Positions 51,488-53,781 of a DNA stretch of 53,781 nt are shown in pieces. The DNA is from Streptomyces luteolus (GTDB lineage Bacteria; Actinomycetota; Actinomycetes; Streptomycetales; Streptomycetaceae): contig NZ_JASCIS010000053.1 in NCBI RefSeq assembly GCF_029968015.1, positions 1-53,781 of the forward strand, given 5' to 3'. The notes below the pieces were generated by a model, which was given only the letters and a program-made list of their open reading frames with translations, did not search any database and was not told the DNA's origin. The translations under genes were made by a program, and so were the position numbers. Numbering within the stretch: position 1 is the stretch's first letter; each line of letters opens with the position of its first letter.

Positions 51488-52563
51488 GCACGGAGAATTC
51501 ATTCGCGCGCAGACTGATTTCAGCAACGCTCAAAACGGAAAAGCGTCATCGTGTCATAGTCGCTCGCAGCCGGGGCCGGCACTACTACAGTCTCTGGCGT
51601 CGCTGCGTGGCAACTACTTTGAACGTCACTCTTCCTATTCCGCCAATAACCCACCGCCCATCCACCCGTGCCCAAATTGAGTTGCAAGGCGCCAGAATTC
51701 ATCACAGCACCCTCAGAGCGGCAGTGCTGCTGGCAGTCCTTCTCGGAGGGGCGGCGTTGGCTGGGAGTAGCTTCGGTCGTCCAGGAATGATCACCGCCAT
51801 GGCGGGCGCACTTACTGTCATCGGGTACGCCTATTGGAACGGCGACAGACTTGCGCTGCAAGCCATGCGCGCACGACCAGCTAGCGAACAAGAGGTGCCA
51901 CAGCTCTATCGAATCGTGCGTGAACTGTCCGTCGACGCACGCCGTCCCATGCCATCGATCTACCTCTCGCCAACGCAAGCCCCGAACGCCTTCGCCGTTG
52001 GACGGACCCGGCGGAACGCTGCTGTGTGCTGTACCGATGGCATCTTGCGCATCCTCGATGAACGGGAACTACGCGGTGTAATTGCGCATGAGCTGAGCCA
52101 TATCCACAACCGCGACGTCTTGATTTCGTCCACAATTGGTGCACTGGCCGGGGTGGTTCTATTCGCGCTCAACCTTGTCTGGCTGACTCCAGCCGGCCGT
52201 TCCGACGACGAGGGTGGCTCTACCATGCTTGGCTCGCTGCTGGTCATCCTTTTGGGCGGCCCTCTTGCTGCCTCCCTTATTCGTCTCGCGGTCAGTCGGT
52301 CCTGTGAATACAGGGCAGATGCTGCTGGTGCTTCATTGACCGGGGACCCTCTCGCCCTTGCATCAGCGCTCCGCAAGCTGGAAAAGGGAACCAAACTGCT
52401 GCCGCTTCCGCCCGAGCCTCGCCTCCAGGTAAGGGGACATATGATGGCCGCCGCCCCTTTTCGTTCGGATACCCTTGTGTCGAGACTCTTCTCGACACAA
52501 GCCCCCATCCGGAAGCGCGTTGCACGCTTGGAGCACATGGCCGGCCATCACGCCGCGCCGTGA
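51484..52563 (+). CDS. M48-family (HtpX-like) membrane zinc metalloprotease
   Basis: The 359-residue protein has membrane segments near residues 78-95 and 100-118 (AAVLLAVLLGGAALAGSSFG, then MITAMAGALTVIGYAYW) and two more after the active site. The zinc motif is H202-E203-L-S-H206 in VIAHELSHIHNRD, and SCEYRADAAGASLTGDP carries the third ligand glutamate. It faces the cytoplasm and would degrade misfolded membrane proteins or process a partner. The N-terminal 70 residues are unusually long and basic compared with HtpX. Base composition is lower in GC than its neighbours, a sign of transfer. Confidence 0.88.
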   Translation: MSTENSFARRLISATLKTEKRHRVIVARSRGRHYYSLWRRCVATTLNVTLPIPPITHRPSTRAQIELQGARIHHSTLRAAVLLAVLLGGAALAGSSFGRPGMITAMAGALTVIGYAYWNGDRLALQAMRARPASEQEVPQLYRIVRELSVDARRPMPSIYLSPTQAPNAFAVGRTRRNAAVCCTDGILRILDERELRGVIAHELSHIHNRDVLISSTIGALAGVVLFALNLVWLTPAGRSDDEGGSTMLGSLLVILLGGPLAASLIRLAVSRSCEYRADAAGASLTGDPLALASALRKLEKGTKLLPLPPEPRLQVRGHMMAAAPFRSDTLVSRLFSTQAPIRKRVARLEHMAGHHAAP

Positions 52564-52752
52564 ACGTTGTCCTTGACTGACGAGAGCTTGGGTGCTTCTG
52601 CTGCCACTGCCTCATCGGCGTCGCGGCGTGACGGCCGGGTGATTTGCCGAAGCCCCGAGGTCTGCCACAGCCTCGCCTCCTGGGGCGCGAGTCGGCCGTC
52701 CGCGAGTTCACCCACCCCTCAAGGAACTCGGCATCGCTGCGGCCTGCTCTCT

Positions 52753-53160
52753 TCAATCGCCGGACGGGCGGAGCGGGATGACGTTGCTGGGGGCGAGTTG
52801 GTCCTGTTTGTCGGGTCGCCGGAGGATGAGGACGGCTGCCGCGAGGGTCATCTGCTCCGCTCGATGCCGGGACTCGGCTTCGGCAGCGCGGGAGTCCTTG
52901 AGGGCTTCCTTCAGGCGGACGACCTCTTTGCGAAGCCGCTTTTCGACTTCCGGCGTCTGGTGCGTTTCCGCACGCACGCGTGCGTAGAACTCCTCCTTGA
53001 GGTCGGCGTGGCGCTTTTGCAGAGCCATGCGGTGAACACCGGCCTCTGCGGCGAGCGCGACCACCGTGAGGCTGCCGTTGGAGCTGGTGGGCTGGCCGGC
53101 CAGGAGGCGGTCCATGGCCTCGCGGATACGGGAGCGTTCGTCCGTGTGCTGCTGGTTCAT
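52753..53160 (-). CDS. TnpC-like accessory protein of a tyrosine-recombinase array (DUF6262-like)
   Basis: The protein has 135 residues: an N-terminal helix-turn-helix (SRIREAMDRLLAGQPTSSNG, SLTVVALAAEAGVHRMALQK) followed by a coiled coil rich in R, E, K and A (VEKRLRKEVVRLKEALKDSR). The ATG at 53160 overlaps the stop of the recombinase gene by four bases (ATGA). This HTH plus coiled-coil protein after a pair of integrase genes is the arrangement of Tn554-like TnpA-TnpB-TnpC arrays, where TnpC helps orientation or efficiency. The longer ORF upstream is a shadow. Confidence 0.78.
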   Translation of the reverse strand: MNQQHTDERSRIREAMDRLLAGQPTSSNGSLTVVALAAEAGVHRMALQKRHADLKEEFYARVRAETHQTPEVEKRLRKEVVRLKEALKDSRAAEAESRHRAEQMTLAAAVLILRRPDKQDQLAPSNVIPLRPSGD

Positions 53161-53781
53161 GCGATGGCCTCCTCGGCGGACTGGGCGGCGGAGTCGTGGG
53201 CGTCGGCGAGTGCACGGAAGCGGCCAGCTGTTCGGCGAAACCGGTCGCCCAGGGGCTGGGGCACGAGGGCTGCCTTCGCATCGAGCCGATCGGCGTGCTC
53301 TCGTGCCGCGCGTGCGTGCCTGTCGGTGCGGATCGCGTTGCCGCAGCCGAGTTGGCAGGCGAACTGGTTGGGTGCCGTCGCCCCGGGGTCTGGATCGCAC
53401 AGGGCCGTGTCGCGCTTGAAGGCGCAGATGAGGAAGGAGTCCGTATTGTCGAAGAGGACGAGGCCGTCGCGCGCGAGGAACTTGGCGGCGGCCTTCGGGG
53501 TGGTCAGGGCGCCTTCGAAGGCGGGGATCGAGGCGGCTCCGATGAGAGCCCGCCGCGTGGCGGGACCGGATATCTTCTCTCCGGCCGCTGCGGCGTCGCG
53601 CAGCCGGGCTGCGGTCGTCGCGGCGGCGAGAGCGGTCTCGACGTCGAGCTCCCCGTGGAACCCCCGGCGGGCGCGGTTGCCGTAGCCGGTGGAGGTGCGG
53701 GCGTCCAGGGCGGTGCGCATGTGTCCGTACTGGATGGCGAGGGCGACCAGGCCGCCGGGGCGGCGGGCGACGTGCCAGGCC
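53157..53781 (-). CDS. tyrosine recombinase (integrase), C-terminal part, runs off the window
   Basis: Reading on the minus strand from the window edge, RRPGGLVALAIQYGHM and STGYGNRAR fit the end of a tyrosine recombinase catalytic domain, with the nucleophilic tyrosine probably in STGYG. After it comes a C-terminal extension with CAFKRDTALCDPDPG and FACQLGCGNAIRTDRHARA, a cysteine-rich, zinc-finger-like region typical of the TnpB member of actinobacterial Tn554-like arrays. The start and most of the catalytic domain lie beyond 53781. The TnpC-like gene is coupled to it by a four-base overlap. Confidence 0.75.
   Translation of the reverse strand, partial: AWHVARRPGGLVALAIQYGHMRTALDARTSTGYGNRARRGFHGELDVETALAAATTAARLRDAAAAGEKISGPATRRALIGAASIPAFEGALTTPKAAAKFLARDGLVLFDNTDSFLICAFKRDTALCDPDPGATAPNQFACQLGCGNAIRTDRHARAAREHADRLDAKAALVPQPLGDRFRRTAGRFRALADAHDSAAQSAEEAIA

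Overview
The window looks like a Streptomyces (or close actinomycete) chromosome. GC is very high, GTG and TTG starts are frequent, and it carries hallmark families: WhiB, DUF397 with XRE/DUF5753, DUF317, an RsbW-like ATPase, actinobacterial P450 and MAB_1171c-type membrane proteins. No rRNA, tRNA or CRISPR array was seen. Region 1 (1-5.7 kb): a fused ABC exporter, then two proteins with two and three NUDIX domains, then a decayed kinase/methyltransferase remnant. Region 2 (5.8-26.5 kb): an aldo-keto reductase followed by what reads as an uncharacterised specialised-metabolite cluster. It has two Fe(II)/2-oxoglutarate oxygenases (the first broken by a one-base change in a C8 tract), a GT-B glycosyltransferase, a sugar-nucleotide epimerase/dehydratase, a two-domain MDR plus Gfo/Idh oxidoreductase with a small MDR-like partner, a methyltransferase, a GT-A-like transferase, a possible ATP-grasp ligase, an ACMSD-type amidohydrolase, a radical SAM enzyme, an arginine amidinotransferase coupled to an SDR, a JmjC/cupin hydroxylase and a NodU/CmcH-type carbamoyltransferase. 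Together these suggest a glycosylated, guanidinylated, carbamoylated and oxidised small molecule. There is no PKS or NRPS and no cluster-situated regulator. A 1.3 kb scar before the carbamoyltransferase holds an IS5-type transposase remnant and a decayed copy of the start of the glycosyltransferase. Region 3 (26.6-36 kb): an MpaB/Lcp-type oxygenase, a truncated ASCH gene, the DUF397/XRE pair with an anti-sigma-like ATPase and a NUDIX hydrolase, and an operon ImmA/IrrE peptidase - MAB_1171c membrane protein - cytochrome P450, with two more XRE regulators beside it. Region 4 (36-47.3 kb): an integrated mobilisable or plasmid-like module. It runs from a HTH replication-type protein with iteron-like repeats through zinc-finger, WhiB and membrane proteins to MobC and a relaxase, then small accessory genes, a lipoprotein and DUF317 proteins. 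Region 5 (47.3-53.8 kb): a gene graveyard and second mobile boundary, with fragments of Lrp/AsnC, GFA and peptide deformylase genes, an intact GNAT and GFA gene, a membrane protein/HtpX-like protease pair, and at the right edge the last two genes of what looks like a Tn554-like tyrosine-recombinase array. Function assignments come from reading motifs by eye; no database search was run.
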